Shown piece by piece: positions 11,139 to 26,480 of a stretch of DNA of 64,000 nt; within the stretch, counting starts at the first letter, position 1; each line of letters opens with the position of its first letter. The DNA is from Helianthus annuus (lineage: Eukaryota; Streptophyta; Magnoliopsida; Asterales; Asteraceae). The position numbers were made by a program, and so were the translations under genes. The notes below the pieces were generated by a model. The model ran no database searches. It saw only the letters and a list, made by a program, of their open reading frames with translations, and was not told where the DNA came from. The DNA lies in NCBI RefSeq assembly GCF_002127325.2, contig NC_035448.2, forward strand, positions 116,649,354-116,713,353, read 5' to 3'.

Positions 11139-11914
11139 CTGCATTTTTTATTTGTAATCAACATCAATAAAATAAGATGTATTTTAATCTGTAAGCATAG
11201 TTGATCACAGGTTTTGTAATTTATAAGCACCTGTGGTCATTTTTTTTTGGTTGGATTTGTTTTTGCTATCCTTAACGGTTACAACGGATTACTGCAAAGT
11301 ATGAGATTAAGAGGCAGTCAATATATGGTCCACATGACTTTTATAACACACACAAATGACCAGTAGATAACAAATACAGGACCACAATCACCAGTAGATC
11401 ACTGTGGCCCAGATAAATTTATAGCAAGCAGAGGTTTTTTTTACTCAGAATGAACATTCTTCCCACATTTTTATGCTTCTATTTTTCATTGTCCCCAAAC
11501 TTTTCATTTGTTTTACCATTTCTCATAGTGTATAGATAAACAAGTACACACTATTAGTGTAATTTTTTTTCTCAATCAAAATTAAACCACAAATCAGACC
11601 CCCCCCCCCACCCCCACCCCAATTGATCATGTGTTCATCCCAAAAACCCCTAATGCTAAAAGTTTATAGTCTTTATTTTCACACATCCCAAATCTGTATC
11701 TCTAAAAGAAAATTCATAACTAGCTAAAATTATCAACTTTCTTTTTTTAACAAGTGAGATTATTTAAAACAAACAAAAAACCCTAACGGTACCTGTCATT
11801 AAGAAAACCCAAATGGGTATAAAGCAATCGAGCATTTTGAAAAGTCTTAAAAAACCCTATAATCTCTATTATAAAACTCCCTAATTCTGAATAGCTAAAA
11901 CAAAGTTGATGATT
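11139..11914. other. Probable first-intron or leader region of the Ulp1-like gene
   Basis: No coding sequence supported. It contains a C-rich tract at about 11600-11622 (CCCCCCCCCCACCCCCACCCC). Small upstream exons of the Ulp1-like gene could lie here. Confidence 0.3.
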
Positions 11915-12241
11915 TTAGTCAACAAAGAAGCGATGCACCTGAAACCCTCTCGTTTTTAGCCTGATTTTTTCCCGGTGGTGACCGTTGAAATTCTCCGGTG
12001 ATTGTTGAATATCTCCGGCGATCGTTGATATTCTACGGCGATTTTGAAGATCTTTAAGCGATTTTTTGGCCGGTGATTGAGGGTATAGTTGAATATCTCC
12101 GGTGATCTGGTTATAGATGAGAAGGTTTGATGAAGATTTCGGGAAGAGAGAGAATGTGCTTTGATGTTTTGAAGTTTTGAAATGACGAAGAGTGAAGTAC
12201 TGAGTGTAATAATGCCGCCGATTTTGAGAGTTCTGGATCAT
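11915..12241 (-). other. Possible 5' leader of the Ulp1-like gene with a 108-codon open frame
   Basis: The frame is Ser, Lys and Arg-rich without domain signals. Its composition (CT-rich start, then G/C-richer repeats) looks like a transcribed leader rather than a conserved protein. It sits on the same strand and upstream of the Ulp1-like exons. Confidence 0.3.
11984..12107. repeat. 20-bp tandem repeat, four copies
   Basis: Units at 11984-12003, 12004-12023 and 12024-12043 are adjacent; a fourth is at 12088-12107. The consensus is close to GTTGAATATCTCCGGYGATC, in which the CGGYGAT core is conserved. Confidence 0.75.
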
Positions 12242-13379
12242 GCAGACTTTTGTCTTTGTTGTAAGTAAGAGATGAAAAAATGTTTCCCATATTACCCTTA
12301 AGGTACAATGAGTGTATTAAAAAATACAGAAAAAGAGGAACTAAAGAAACTCATGGCTCAAAGTTAATCTCAGCCATTCATTTAGTTTGATCAACGGTGA
12401 TTAATAGGTTTTCAGGGTTTAGTCAACTGAAGTGGGTTTTCGATTTATCCTTGCCTTATATATATATATACACAAAACTTAAACTTAAAGCTCAAAACAA
12501 ACATATTAAAAGAAGAATATGTAGATAATGGTTTGCGGGTCAGATGTATTGTAATTGTTTATTTAAAGAAGAATAAATTGAAATAGAGGTAGACAAATTA
12601 CGAGCATTTGTGGTGGTTGTTGTAGAGGGAATAGTTGCAGCAATGGTGGGGTTGTGTTGCGATTGGCAGTTAGGGTTGTTGCAACGGTGGTTGTGGTGGT
12701 TGTTATTGGAGATGGTTGGCCGGAATGGTGGGTGTGTCGATGAAGGTGGTAATTTGGTGGTGTAGTTCGACGGTGGGGTTTTCGGCGGTGGTGGAAGGTG
12801 GTACACGGTAGACGGTGGGGGTGGGAGGATTGAGGTGAGAGAGATATTATGAAGAAGATAAAGTGAGGTTGAGGTGGGGTGGGGTGGGCCCTACTTGAAT
12901 TTAATTAATTAATAATATGTTATAATAAATTTATATTGACCATTTTGTCCTTGAGAAAAAAGACAAAATAACAAGATTTTGTTAGCCAAATATCATGTGA
13001 TTTGATTTTTGGACCAAAATGGCAATAAAAGTGAAACCATAGGGACCCAAATTTAAAAAATTTAAGCTTTGAACTAAAATGACAAAAGTGAACAAGCCTG
13101 ATCAAAATGGCAATTTACTCTTTCTATAATAACCCTATGATTGTAAGTTATACTGTTTTAACTTGGTTAACTAATCTGTACTAACTTTAAATATAGATGG
13201 ACCAATGGTAAATGTTGGGCTACTTGTGAAGAAAATAGAAAAGTAAACACCAGAAGAAAAAAAAAGGGTGAAAATTAAATGTTGGAATTAAACCCGGACT
13301 ACAGCAAAACAAACGAGAACCTTTTTTTAATAGTAGATCTACTAGATTTTCAGTTTCTTTCAAGGGACAAGTATATGTT
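12242..13379. other. Intergenic with simple-sequence and unclassified repeat
   Basis: A TA run lies at about 12457-12472. A GGT/GTTG-rich stretch at 12600-12890 reads as Pro/Asn/Ser-rich low-complexity peptide on the minus strand and is not a gene. From about 12935 to 13120 the phrases 'gaccattttgtcc', 'ggaccaaaatggca' and 'gaaccatagggaccc'-like indicate a dispersed repeat fragment. Confidence 0.45.
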
Positions 13380-13530
13380 GTTTAAACCTCTCGTTTTAAG
13401 ATAGAATCCCTCCCAAATATGCTCTCTAAAATTTACGTAATTTGTACTTAGTAGGAATCAAACCTGAGACCTCTTCAATAAAAAATCACTTAATGGAAAT
13501 CCCCTGACCAACTGGACACTCTACTCGTCT
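13380..13530 (-). mobile_element. SINE-like tRNA-derived sequence
   Basis: On the minus strand, TCCAGTTGGTCAGGGG resembles an A box. About 40 bases further, GGTCTCAGGTTTGATTCC fits the pol III B box (GGTTCRANNCC, one mismatch). The order and spacing are those of a tRNA-derived SINE head. No tail or target duplication was delimited. A degenerate tRNA-like repeat is the alternative. Confidence 0.4.
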
Positions 13531-13659
13531 GGCTTTTGTTTTCGGTTATAGTTTCCAATCACCATGATATTATTTAAAGGTTTGAGGTAAAGAATTAAAG
13601 AAAAGAAGAAAAGCAGATTTGAGTGAGGCGTATTAATGTCTATAAATCTATGCTTTTTA

Positions 13660-15427
13660 GACCATGTGTAGTGGTAGAGGGTTATAATGCCCCCACCATG
13701 GGGCATTATACGACACGTGGCGTCCTAGTCAGCAAGGAGGCATTATAGCAAAAGTGGCGTAGTGGGGCATTATGCCAATAACCCCCATTCAATCATTTCA
13801 CAATCATTTCACAATTATTTTTTTTAATTTAAAACATAAAAAAAAACTTCATTAATTTAAAAATAAAATTACATTACTTGAAATAAAAATAAAAAAAAAC
13901 TGAAAAAAAAAACAGAAAATAAAAAAAAAACAAAAAAAAAACTGAAAAACAGAAAATAAAAAAAAAACTGAAAAAAAAAATTAAAAAAAACAGAAAAATT
14001 AAACTTAAAAAAAATAACATGATCTAGAGTCCATATTTTTCTCTAATTTTTTGGCGACGCATTTGCGCAAGGATCAACGCATCGCCTTGTAGGTGGTCGA
14101 TTGATTTGGACAAAAACTCGATGTCCTTTTCCATTTGTCTCGCCTCTTGCATCCGTTAAATTTTTTCGTTTCGGCTACTCGTTCCTTCATAATCTCATAA
14201 CGTTGGTGGCCGAGGTCGCGAATGTCTTGGAGACGACGGTTCATCTCCTCGAAATCTTCCTTTAACTCGAGATCGGAAGACGACTCGACCGTTTTTTTCC
14301 CGGTTCCCTTTCTTCTACCGGTGGGTCGGACCAACTCTTCTTGAATTCCCTCATCAACGTCCACCGCCTCATTTAAATCAACGTTGCGGGCATCCGATGT
14401 CGGATTTGACGGGTCAACGGAGGATGATGTTTTTGACCTTTTAGCCAGACGTCTACTACTAGACGTCATTGGATTAACTACCGCCCACTTTGGACTTTTT
14501 CGTAGTAGCTCCCAACACTTATAGTACGTGAAAGGGCATTTTGTCCTCTCGTACTCCTCCAAACTCTTCGTTAAAACCCCCACGTCACCTTCACCGCTCG
14601 GCCGATTATCGTAGTTACGTTGGAAGACTTCTTGGAACCCATGACACTTGTTGTTGATGTCGGTCCATTTGCTAGAAATGGAATCTTTGTCCCGATGTTC
14701 GCCTTGACCCCACGTGCTAAAGAAGAGTGCACGAACCCTATCCCAAAAAACCGGACCCGTTTGAAAGTTTGCTACAAAAAAAAAAAAAAAAAAAAAAGTT
14801 GTATGTTAAAAAGTAAAGTAACAAAATAAGTAAAATAATATTTATATAAAAAAAATAGTTACCGGTCTGTTCGTCCTAAGAAATGTCGACAAACGCCCGA
14901 GTCAACGCGAATTCCTCTTCCTTCGTCCATTTAATGATATTTTTTGTACGCCGCGGTGCGTCCTTATCCTTCTTCTTATGCGACCTTTTGCCGCGTTTCG
15001 ATGTTTCTTGCACCGGTTCGGGTTGCGTCTCCGGTACGACTTCCACATCGGGTTCGGCTTCGGGTTGTGACGGTTGAGACCCGCCGGCTTGACCATAGCC
15101 GAAAGTGGGAGGAACAAACGGAGGGGCGCTACTCAAGTAAGCCGCGTAAGTTAAAAAGCTCGGGTCCATGTCTTGAAGGTTGTACGGGGTTTGCGGTTGG
15201 GTTGTGTTCGGGTTTGTGGGTCTTGCGGGGACACCAAAAGGAGGGCGGTATGGATGCATGATTGTATAAAAATTAGAAGAAAGTGGGTTTTTTTTATAAA
15301 AATTAGAAGAAAGTGGGAGAGAAAGTGGGAGAGAAAGTGGTTTTTTTATAAAAAAAGGTGTGAATGTGGGGTATATCGGGCGTTATTTAGCAATTTTTTT
15401 TTAAAAAACGCCCCACTACGGGCGGTC
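13660..15427 (-). mobile_element. PIF/Harbinger-type element carrying ORF1 only
   Basis: The element begins GACCATGTGTAGTGG and ends, read inward from the other side, GACCGCCCGTAGTGG, giving imperfect terminal inverted repeats. It is flanked by TTA on both sides (13657-13659 and 15428-15430), the 3-bp target duplication of PIF/Harbinger. Its 1768 bp hold the Myb/SANT-like ORF1 but no DDE transposase, so mobility would need a transposase supplied elsewhere. An A-rich tract with repeated CTGAAAAAAAA and CAGAAAATAAA words fills 13820-14015. Confidence 0.85.
14024..15259 (-). pseudogene. Harbinger ORF1 (Myb/SANT-like DNA-binding protein), broken
   Basis: Exon 1 (15259 down to 14863) has a Pro/Gln-rich N-terminus from MHPYRPPFGVP, a basic stretch (KRGKRSHKKKDKD) and the start of the SANT-like domain (WTKEEEFALTRAFVDIS). 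Exon 2 (14771 down to about 14024) continues it with FWDRVRALFF, SKWTDINNKCHGF and CPFTYYKCWELLR, then a charged coiled-coil tail. Such ORF1 proteins assist the Harbinger transposase; in daisy-family annotation they are often mislabelled 'glutathione S-transferase T3-like'. Two lesions: a TAG at 14876-14878 just before the exon 1 donor site, and a frameshift near 14155 that shortens the tail; the expected frame continues to a TAG at 14024. Splice sites are intact. Confidence 0.8.
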
Positions 15428-15472
15428 TTAGTATGTAAAATACAGAGGTGACACTTTATTTTTACAAGACAA

Positions 15473-15745
15473 TGGGGTGTGGGAAAGGGAATAGAATCGG
15501 GGAGCCCATGTGGCACTTATGTGGCACCTTCCCCTAAGGGAAACACCGCCACCCTCTATCACATTTCGGGACAATCGGTGAGAATTCTCCGTTCTCCCCG
15601 AGCTTGTTTGTTTGAAATCCTTGATGATGATGATTGGCTAGAGGGGAAGGGGTACACCACCCTCCTTGATGGGGGATGAAGGGGATTGGGAAGGTGATGA
15701 GGTGGAGCTTATGTGGATGTTGGAGGAAGGGGGGTCCACACCCCA
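15473..15745. mobile_element. MITE, 273 bp
   Basis: The ends form a 10-bp perfect inverted repeat, TGGGGTGTGG and CCACACCCCA. The flanks are CAA on the left and TAA on the right, close to a 3-bp Harbinger-type duplication but with one mismatch. The interior is GC-richer than its surroundings and has no gene. Superfamily uncertain. Confidence 0.55.
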
Positions 15746-17128
15746 TAATCTAAGGTTTAGCCAGTTAGTTCAATTTTTTTTTAATTATTATTAAAATAAA
15801 GGATTAGATTCGGAGTGTTGGTCATCGGGAAAATTCAACAAACGGATAGATTAGACGAATGATTTATCATGTAACTACCTAATCTGAGAATAAAATATGG
15901 GTTTTAGGTTCGCGTATGCATTAAGGACCATCCGCTTTTCGTTTTTCTTGCTTGCCAGATTAAGATACGAATTCATGTTGTTAGTATTTTTCTTCATATC
16001 CGTTACTTTGAAGTGCAAATGTTTTCATTAGTTGTTTATGTTTCGTATGTATATGTTAAAACATGCAATAGATCTTAAACCTTGTACTCCTTATTGCATG
16101 TTGCCCTTAGACTTATATCAATAGTGATTTAAATTGTGTTATGGCTTTTGTACTCTGTCACCTAAGCGATTATATCGAGACTTGTCGTTGGGGCATGAAC
16201 GCCATGACACTAATCGTGACAGCGCGTAACTAAAGTTCAATGCGTCTCTAACTTGCACTTTGATTAGTACCTTTGGCCACTTAGAGGCGTATAGACCGAT
16301 CTTAGCTCTGATTCATGGCTCCTATTTGAGATGGAATAATGTGTGTACGCCTACATGCAACGTCTCCTTGGTGTATGAACTAGCTAGTTGTGTACCCCTG
16401 TATTTCTGGCTCGTGGATGCTTTTGTATTATGTGCCTTATTTATTGTTATGTTTAGTATCTATTATGATATGTCTAATATGTTTCATATACATCTGCTTA
16501 GATATCCGATCGTGTATCGGGTTATGCTTCTGATCATGTTCAGTATCTGTTTTGTATACATCTTATTATGTTCCCGATCATGTATCGGTTTATGCTTTGG
16601 TTATTTTTAGTACATGTTTTGTATAAGTTTTGGGATTCAAGTTGTATCAGGATACGTCTCAACGTTATCGGTTTGTTTTGTTTAATTTAATGTTAGCACC
16701 ATTTCATATTGCTTTCCTTATTCCTACCTTTACTTGTGCAGTTGATTTCTCCGTCATTGAGCAACCTTTAATTCAGCCGTAGCTTCTTTGTTGTGTTTTG
16801 TCTTTCGTTATCATTTATTTTCAGTAATTAGATAAAGACCCAGCTTTTCTGGTTTGATTCGAGACATCTGTTTCTTAGATTCAATGCCTGTTCCAGTTTG
16901 GGGTGTTGCAACATACCAGAACATGCATATACGGGTTATTTGAAAAAGAGGCCGGTGACATGATACACAACATTTTAAACAAACACGTCGCGACATAACG
17001 ATATGGAAAATAGAACAAGGTGCCCCATGGAAAAAAAAAAAAAAACCCATCATTCATGAGTTCAATTCATACAAGACATGTTTTCTCTTCATAGGCTACA
17101 AAAAGCCATGATACTAAACCCTTTGTGT
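15746..17128. other. Intergenic between the MITE and the cysteine synthase gene
   Basis: No supported gene. The frame at 16260-16610 lacks an ATG start and is hydrophobic by composition only. A degenerate repeat of the type 'atgttyagtatctgtt ... gatcgtgtatcgg' occurs about twice at 16450-16600. The last part, up to 17128, should hold the 3'UTR and poly(A) signals of the cysteine synthase. Confidence 0.4.
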
Positions 17129-20337
<3,209 letters not shown>

Positions 20338-20757
20338 ACTTCCACAAATATAACTACAATTATCAAACAATCAAACCCTATCAATCAACTTATATATCTT
20401 AAAAATCAATTAATCAATTATTAAATAAGCACAACTACAATTCACAAACAATCAAACGCTATCAATCAACTTATATATCTTAAAAATCAATTAATTAATA
20501 ATCAAATCAGCACACAATTAAATAACAAAACCACGTGCCGGCTTGAATAACAACAGTTTAATAATAATACAGACAACAGATATGATTCAATATAATATTA
20601 TTCACGGCTCACGGATTTCTCAAAGGCTAATATCTACTTTTGATTAAAAAAATAAAAAATTACCGATTTTCACGGATAACGATCATTAAAAACTAGATTT
20701 ATATGAAAACTAATTGTCGATTAGTGAAATTAACGATGTTAACGATGCAAATCGTAC

Positions 20758-20840
20758 CTTTGTGCACAGTGATTAGGAGAAAAGATGAAATTGAGTTTGG
20801 TGAGTGAGGTTTGAAGGAGTAAAAAGTGGTTACAACAAGG
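20758..20840 (-). other. Likely 5'UTR exon of the cysteine synthase
   Basis: On the minus strand a CT-rich stretch (CAATTTCATCTTTTCTCC) ends in CACAAAG followed by a donor GTACGA at 20752-20757. A leader intron between here and the ATG exon is common in this gene family. The transcription start is not defined. Confidence 0.45.
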
Positions 20841-21891
20841 TGGCTGACGAACAGTCTAGGTAATAATGTGAGTTATGATAATGATCCCTCAACTATTGAT
20901 TGAAATACTATTTTGGTTGTTTTTGTGAGGATATGTTTGGAAAGTGGAGATTTGTGAATGTAGGCTAAGATCAAGGGTGGATACATAGGCAAATTTGGTG
21001 GACTTTATTTGGGTTGAAAACCACATATGTGGTGAGTCTAGGCTTTATAGGTCAATTAGAACTAGAACAACTATTGTGACATTTGAATAGTGGATTTTAT
21101 GAATGGCAATTATGGGAAACTAGGATTTTCTTATGCGACGGGAAGTTTGAGTGCGAATCAAACGCTATAGACCAGTTTTATTTAAGCTTTTGTAATTTGA
21201 TTATATTATAATATAATATAATATATTATAATATAATTATATTATATTATAATATATATTAAAAGTTAACTTTTCAATTTGGTATTTCGTAACTTATACT
21301 TTTTAGATATTTACTCATTCTATAAATACTAATTATAGTGTCGGTGTCAATCAATAACGTAACAAATTGAATTGATACTCGTCGAAAAACTCCTGTGTAA
21401 AAAAATTTCTATAACGTGTGAACATCGCTACCTAAATTACTAAATTATATATATATTTTTATGAAAAACAATGAATAGTAACTTTATTTTTATAATAATA
21501 TATAATTTTTTATTCTTTTATTTAATATATTATAATAGTTTATTATTATATTTACTTTTAATAAAATATTTTTACTTTTTTAAAACCATATATTTCCTTT
21601 ACCATTTTTTTCTAATAATTTTTTTTCTTTTTTTAGAACATATATTAATTTATTGATTAACTTATAGTTCTTTAATAATTTACGTTTATATTTTTTTTCT
21701 AAAAACCTAAGTACATAGTTGTGCTTGATTTTTTTCCCGACATTCCATTATAAGTTTTGTTAAAAACGAAGTTGAACTCATAATAAAGTATTTATTTGGT
21801 ATCATAAAACGATACGATGATAAATTAAACCGTTATAATGGTTTGACTTTCTAAATGAAAGACGATGAATAGTAACTTTATTTTTATAATA
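20841..21891. other. Promoter region of the cysteine synthase, then AT-rich repeat
   Basis: 20841-21190 is the likely promoter of the minus-strand gene; no TATA box stands out. 21195-21262 is an almost pure A/T palindromic run (TATTATAATATAATA type). 21470-21850 is a direct repeat of 22700-23070, with shared 'catatatttcctttacca', 'taacttatagttctttaata' and 'gatacgatgataaa' type blocks. Confidence 0.45.
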
Positions 21892-23156
21892 ACTAGTGAT
21901 GTTCCCTCGCGCTTTGCGGCGGGAATTTGGTTGGTATCAGTTTAGCTTATTACGATACCGATACTCGCTATTGTAATTGAAAGAGAAAATCTTACGTCGA
22001 TCAAAAACAATTAGAAACGAATATCGATACTGATGTTCAATTGACATCAGTTCGATTCGATTCGTTTCGTTTGCGTTCTATAAACCGATACCTAACGTAT
22101 AACAACGCTTTTGACACTGATATTTATTTTATTGTGTTCTCTTTCAATAAACTGACAATATCACTATATCACGGTATCTATATTCATTTTTATGGTTTCC
22201 GATTTCATTTTTTTTTTCATTTTATCCACTCTGTCTGCGACGATAAATGAATATCGGTACAACTACCATGACTCTCAACCGATTGATACCGTTTGAAAAA
22301 CATCGGTGCTGGTACCAGTGTTCATTTTTATCATTTTTGATCGATGTAAAACATATGTTAATTTCTATACCGAGTGCGTATATCGTACTGATACTGTAAT
22401 AAACCAAATCAATATATATCCAATAAAAATCAATTAAGTAATAAAACAACCAAAATTATAAAAGTATTATAAAAATCTTTGATTTGCTTTTAATATGTTT
22501 AATAATATTATAAATATTTTTATTACTATTCATGCTAAGTTGTGTAATAAACCAAATCAATATATATCCAATAAAAATCAATTAAGTAATAAAACAACCA
22601 AAATTATAAAAGTATTATAAAAATCTTTGATTTGCTTTTAATATGTTTAATAATATTATAAATATTTTTATTACTATTCATGCTAAGTTGTTTTTAATAT
22701 ATATAATATATAGCTTTTTTTTTATTTTTTTATTAATATATTATAATAATTTATTATTATAGTTACTTTTAATAACATATTTTTACTTTTTTTTCCTTAA
22801 TAAGACCATATATTTCCTTTACCACTTTTTCTAATAATTTTTTTCTATTTTTAGAACATATATTAACTTATCGATTAACTTGATAGTTCTTTAATAATTT
22901 ACGTTTATAACTTTATTCTAAAAACTTAAGTACGTATTTATGCTTGATTTTTCTCCGACATTCCGTTATAACTTTTGTTAAAAATGAAGTTGAACTCATA
23001 ATAAAGTATTTATTTGGTATTATAAAGCGGTACGATGATAAACTAAACCGTTTTAATGGTTTATCTTTCTAAACAACATGCTTTATATTCAAATCACATT
23101 TGTTTTACATTATCATTTGTTCGGTTTCGCCGTAACGCGCAACATAAAGAACTAGT
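21892..23156. mobile_element. AT-rich element with GC-rich inverted ends, ACTAGT family
   Basis: The left end reads ACTAGTGATGTTCCCTCGCGC then TTTGCGGCGGG. The right end read inward gives ACTAGTTCTTTATGTTGCGCG then TTACGGCG. Inverted GCGC-TT-CGGCG ends flanking a very AT-rich core suggest a non-autonomous DNA element. No coding capacity. A related ACTAGT start is at about 23571. Superfamily and target duplication not established. Confidence 0.45.
22395..22690. repeat. 148-bp tandem duplication
   Basis: 22395-22542 and 22543-22690 look identical or nearly so by eye, both ending TTCATGCTAAGTTG. A recent local duplication inside the AT-rich element. Confidence 0.85.
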
Positions 23157-23734
23157 TATATATTATTATTGTTTTTAGATGAATAGACTTAATAAAACAA
23201 TATGCTATTTCATTTATCCATATATTTTTAAACCTTTTAGGTACATTAATTAATAAATTTATATATAGTTTTATTTTTTAAACTTACTAAATTATTCCAC
23301 TATACTTCTATTTAATATTTATGAAAAGACTTGATAATACATGATGCCACTTTAACCTTAGATTTAATTTTGTACTATGTTTTCCGTGAATTTAGGATGA
23401 ATTTTACTGATTTAAATATATGATTCAATTTTTTACTTTCATTCCTTAGTTATGGACCAAATTGTAAATAGAGAGAAAGTGATGTGCTCACCTCAAAGAA
23501 ACCGAAACATGACTGGCGCTAACATGATGTGGTTTAATAGTATTTTATATAATTATATAATATATAATAACTAGTATGCCTTGCATTTGCTTAACTACAG
23601 TACCAACACTCGTATAATAACGGAAAGATATAAAAATGAATACGAGTACTGCTACTAATATTAAACCTTGACGTAAACCCAGGCGCTGCCATGGGAGTTG
23701 AAATTGCTATGAGCAAGGATTTTATGTTGATCGA
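23157..23734. other. AT-rich flank of the nested retrotransposon block
   Basis: No gene. It contains the left part of an ACTAGT-type repeat (from about 23571) that was split by the insertion at 23735. The right part may continue at 42454. Confidence 0.35.
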
Positions 23735-24179
23735 TCTAGGATCGTGTACGGACCCGAACGAGTCGTTCAGAGGAGTTTTGATCTGTTTCAGGTGCGGAAA
23801 ACAAGAAACAGACTTTGATACATCTAGCAATTTACTTTAATCACACTTTTGATTGATATAACAGCTTGTACAGTCACAAAACACACCGGCAGCACTTCGG
23901 TATGAAAATCAGGAACCAATGCATATGATCTCGCTTGAAACCATATATATAGGGTTAAGGTTCCGCTTGAAAGTGTCAAGAACCATTTCAAGCGGAATCA
24001 CTTGATTGTGATTTCGCTTAAAACAGTCACTTGACATTTCAAGCGGAATCATGATCATTCAAGCGAAATCAGCATAAAACACAATCTAAACTCCTATTTT
24101 CTCGTACAACATGCCCTGATATAACAATCCTTGTCTAAGACTCGATACAAGACGAAGTCGACAGATGCATGCACTAACA
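23735..24179 (-). repeat. 3' LTR of the outer element
   Basis: 445 bp; ends TGTTAG...; the other terminus has mutated from TG to TC in the plus reading. It contains several copies of the word TTCAAGCGGAAT in both orientations, which the 42057 copy partly lacks owing to an internal deletion of about 50 bp. Confidence 0.8.
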
Positions 24180-24299
24180 GACTCCCCCTCAGATGTTGAC
24201 GAGTCATACGGTGTCGAGTCTTGCAACTTCAGTCTTTATCAGTCTCTGGGCTTCACTTTTACTATCAGCATCAACAGACTCCCCTTAACGATGTGCTGG

Positions 24300-25983
24300 T
24301 GATATGCGTAAAATGCAACATATAAATTATATCAAATGTGGCATAAAACTAACCCTTTTTTAGTACTAATGTTGGAAAAAGTGTGTTTTTGTCTTCCTTT
24401 TGTATTTTCAGGATTAAATGAGCTCAAATTAACAAAGGAAGCAAAAAGACAGCAAAATCTAACATAAATACAAGAAAAGGAACAAAAGTGGAATGCTCGA
24501 CCCTCAACAGCATCTTCCCAAGCAAAACCAAGGAAACAGAAGACTGAACACGCCCCGTGCTCAGCAAGCACGGGGCCGTGCCCAAGAAGCAGCATAAAAG
24601 ACAAACCTTTAGAAGCTTCTATTGCCCACCACGGGGCCGTGCCCAGCGGACACGGGGGCGTGGTCAGACTCCTGCAGGCGCATTTATTGTAATTGCGAAT
24701 TACAATTAATGAGGAGAGAGACAAGGATGGACATGGGGCCCCCGGCGGGCACGGGGCCGTGCCCGAGCCTCTGTTCAGCCTATAAATAGGAGTGCTTGGA
24801 GACATTTCAACTCATCCCTTGGCACACCACCTCTCTCACACTTCACCCACCACCCACCACCACCATAACACCATCATCCACCACCATCATCCATTATCCA
24901 TCATAGAGTGTGTGAGTCGTCTCGGGATCCAAGATTGATCGTAAGAGTTCTTGACAATCAAAGGCCATGTTTGTCTAAGTCTCTTACATCACTTGGTGAA
25001 GACAGGTGTTTAGTGTAATACTTTTTTATTTTTAATCTTTTGCACTTTTTAAGTGGTTTTGTATTAATGACTTTAATTACTAGTTTCTTATGTTGAAGGT
25101 GATTCTTCCTTGTCGCTTGTCCGTGGTGTCTTGGCATTATTTTACTGTCTATATAAAATAAAAGATTTTCACCATTCATATCTCCACGGTCTATATGGAG
25201 GTATGTTGGCTACCTGGTCGGGGGTTAAGGGAACGGTTTGGTAAGAGTCTTGCCATTGTTCAGCGTTTAGAGATCCTGCAAGGGACCTAGGTCAAATTTA
25301 GTAGGACCTCCTTCAATACCCAAAGGTATTGGATGGCGGGGGTCCAAACTCTTTGATCCCCTCATAAGTTAAACTACTATTAATACTTTAACCCAGCTAC
25401 TTAGGACTGTATCCCTGCTGACTCAGACTACTTAGCTGAGGGTAACGTCGCCTTCAAAAGAGGGGCCTACCACATTATGCATTAATAACTTAATTAATTA
25501 TCTTTCAATAATCCGACCCTTTAGGATTGTATCCTTGCTGACTCAAACTACTGGGTTGAGGGTAACGTCGCCTTCAAAAGAGGGGCCTACTACAATAACT
25601 AAGATAATCTCTTAAACAAGTGCAAAAGTGCGAAAATAATCAAAGGTTACACTAACACACGAGTCGGATCCAAGTGATTCATCTTGTCTATCTGTTTTTT
25701 TTATTTTTATTTTTATTTTAGTTAGTTTTATTTTCTTAGTTTAAAATCTTTTTCTAACATTTTGATTTGATTAGACATTGAGGATAAACCGGTACTAAAA
25801 GCTCTTGTGTCCTTGGACGACCTCGGTATCTTACCAACACTATACTACGTCCACGATGGGTGCACTTGCCCATATGTGTGTTTAGTGTTAGTAAATATCG
25901 TGTTTTATAAATTTAAAACTTGGCTAAAAGTGTAAAAAAGGATTAAATATACATCTAAATTATAACACACTTCACGCACATCA
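24300..25983 (+). repeat. 5' LTR of the Athila-like element
   Basis: 1684 bp. It contains two copies (about 25400-25475 and 25515-25592) of a block that includes GAGGGTAACGTCGCCTTCAA. The region of roughly 25390-25910 is absent from the 3' LTR. The CACGGGGCCGTG word occurs near 24551, 24569, 24639 and 24750. Confidence 0.85.
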
Positions 25984-26480
25984 AGTTTTTGGCGCCGCTG
26001 CCAGGGGCACAAGGATTTTAAGAAAGTTAGGAATCAACGGCCTAATATTTTTTTTTATTTTCTTTTTCTTTTTATCTTTTTTAGATTTTCTTAAATTTTT
26101 CAGCTTCTGCAGAACTCAGCACGGGCCGTGCCCGCTGAACACGCCCCGTGCCCAATTTTTGGAACTGGCAATCCTGTTTTAAGTCAGACAGTAAGCTGAA
26201 CACGGGGCCGTGCCCACTCAACACGCCCCCATGCCCAAGATTCAGTTGCTGAAAACAGAACCGTAAGATCCCGACGGTTGGTAAATTTTTTTACTTTCGA
26301 CACTCTTATGGTACATGGTGTCAATTATGTGGAGGCGGACATAAGGAATTAGAATTTTATTTTCTAAACTATAAGCCCCACTATATAGACCCATCGTTTC
26401 CCTATATCCTTAAGAGGGGCGAAAGTAAAAATAATCCTTATCTCTCCCTCGAAGGCGCCCAACCAGATATTTTAGGAGAA

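Noticed and set aside
12540..12806. Pro/Asn/Thr-rich 88-codon frame on the minus strand
   Set aside because: Low-complexity translation of GGT/GTTG simple sequence; the same happens at 44371-44559.
16260..16610. 116-codon hydrophobic frame
   Set aside because: It begins with TTG, not ATG, and its hydrophobicity follows from T-rich repeat sequence; no family resemblance.
24332..24805. 157-codon frame inside the Athila-like 5' LTR (and the related one at 29966-30358)
   Set aside because: A translation of the LTR and its GC-rich words on the antisense strand; not preserved in the same length in the other LTR.
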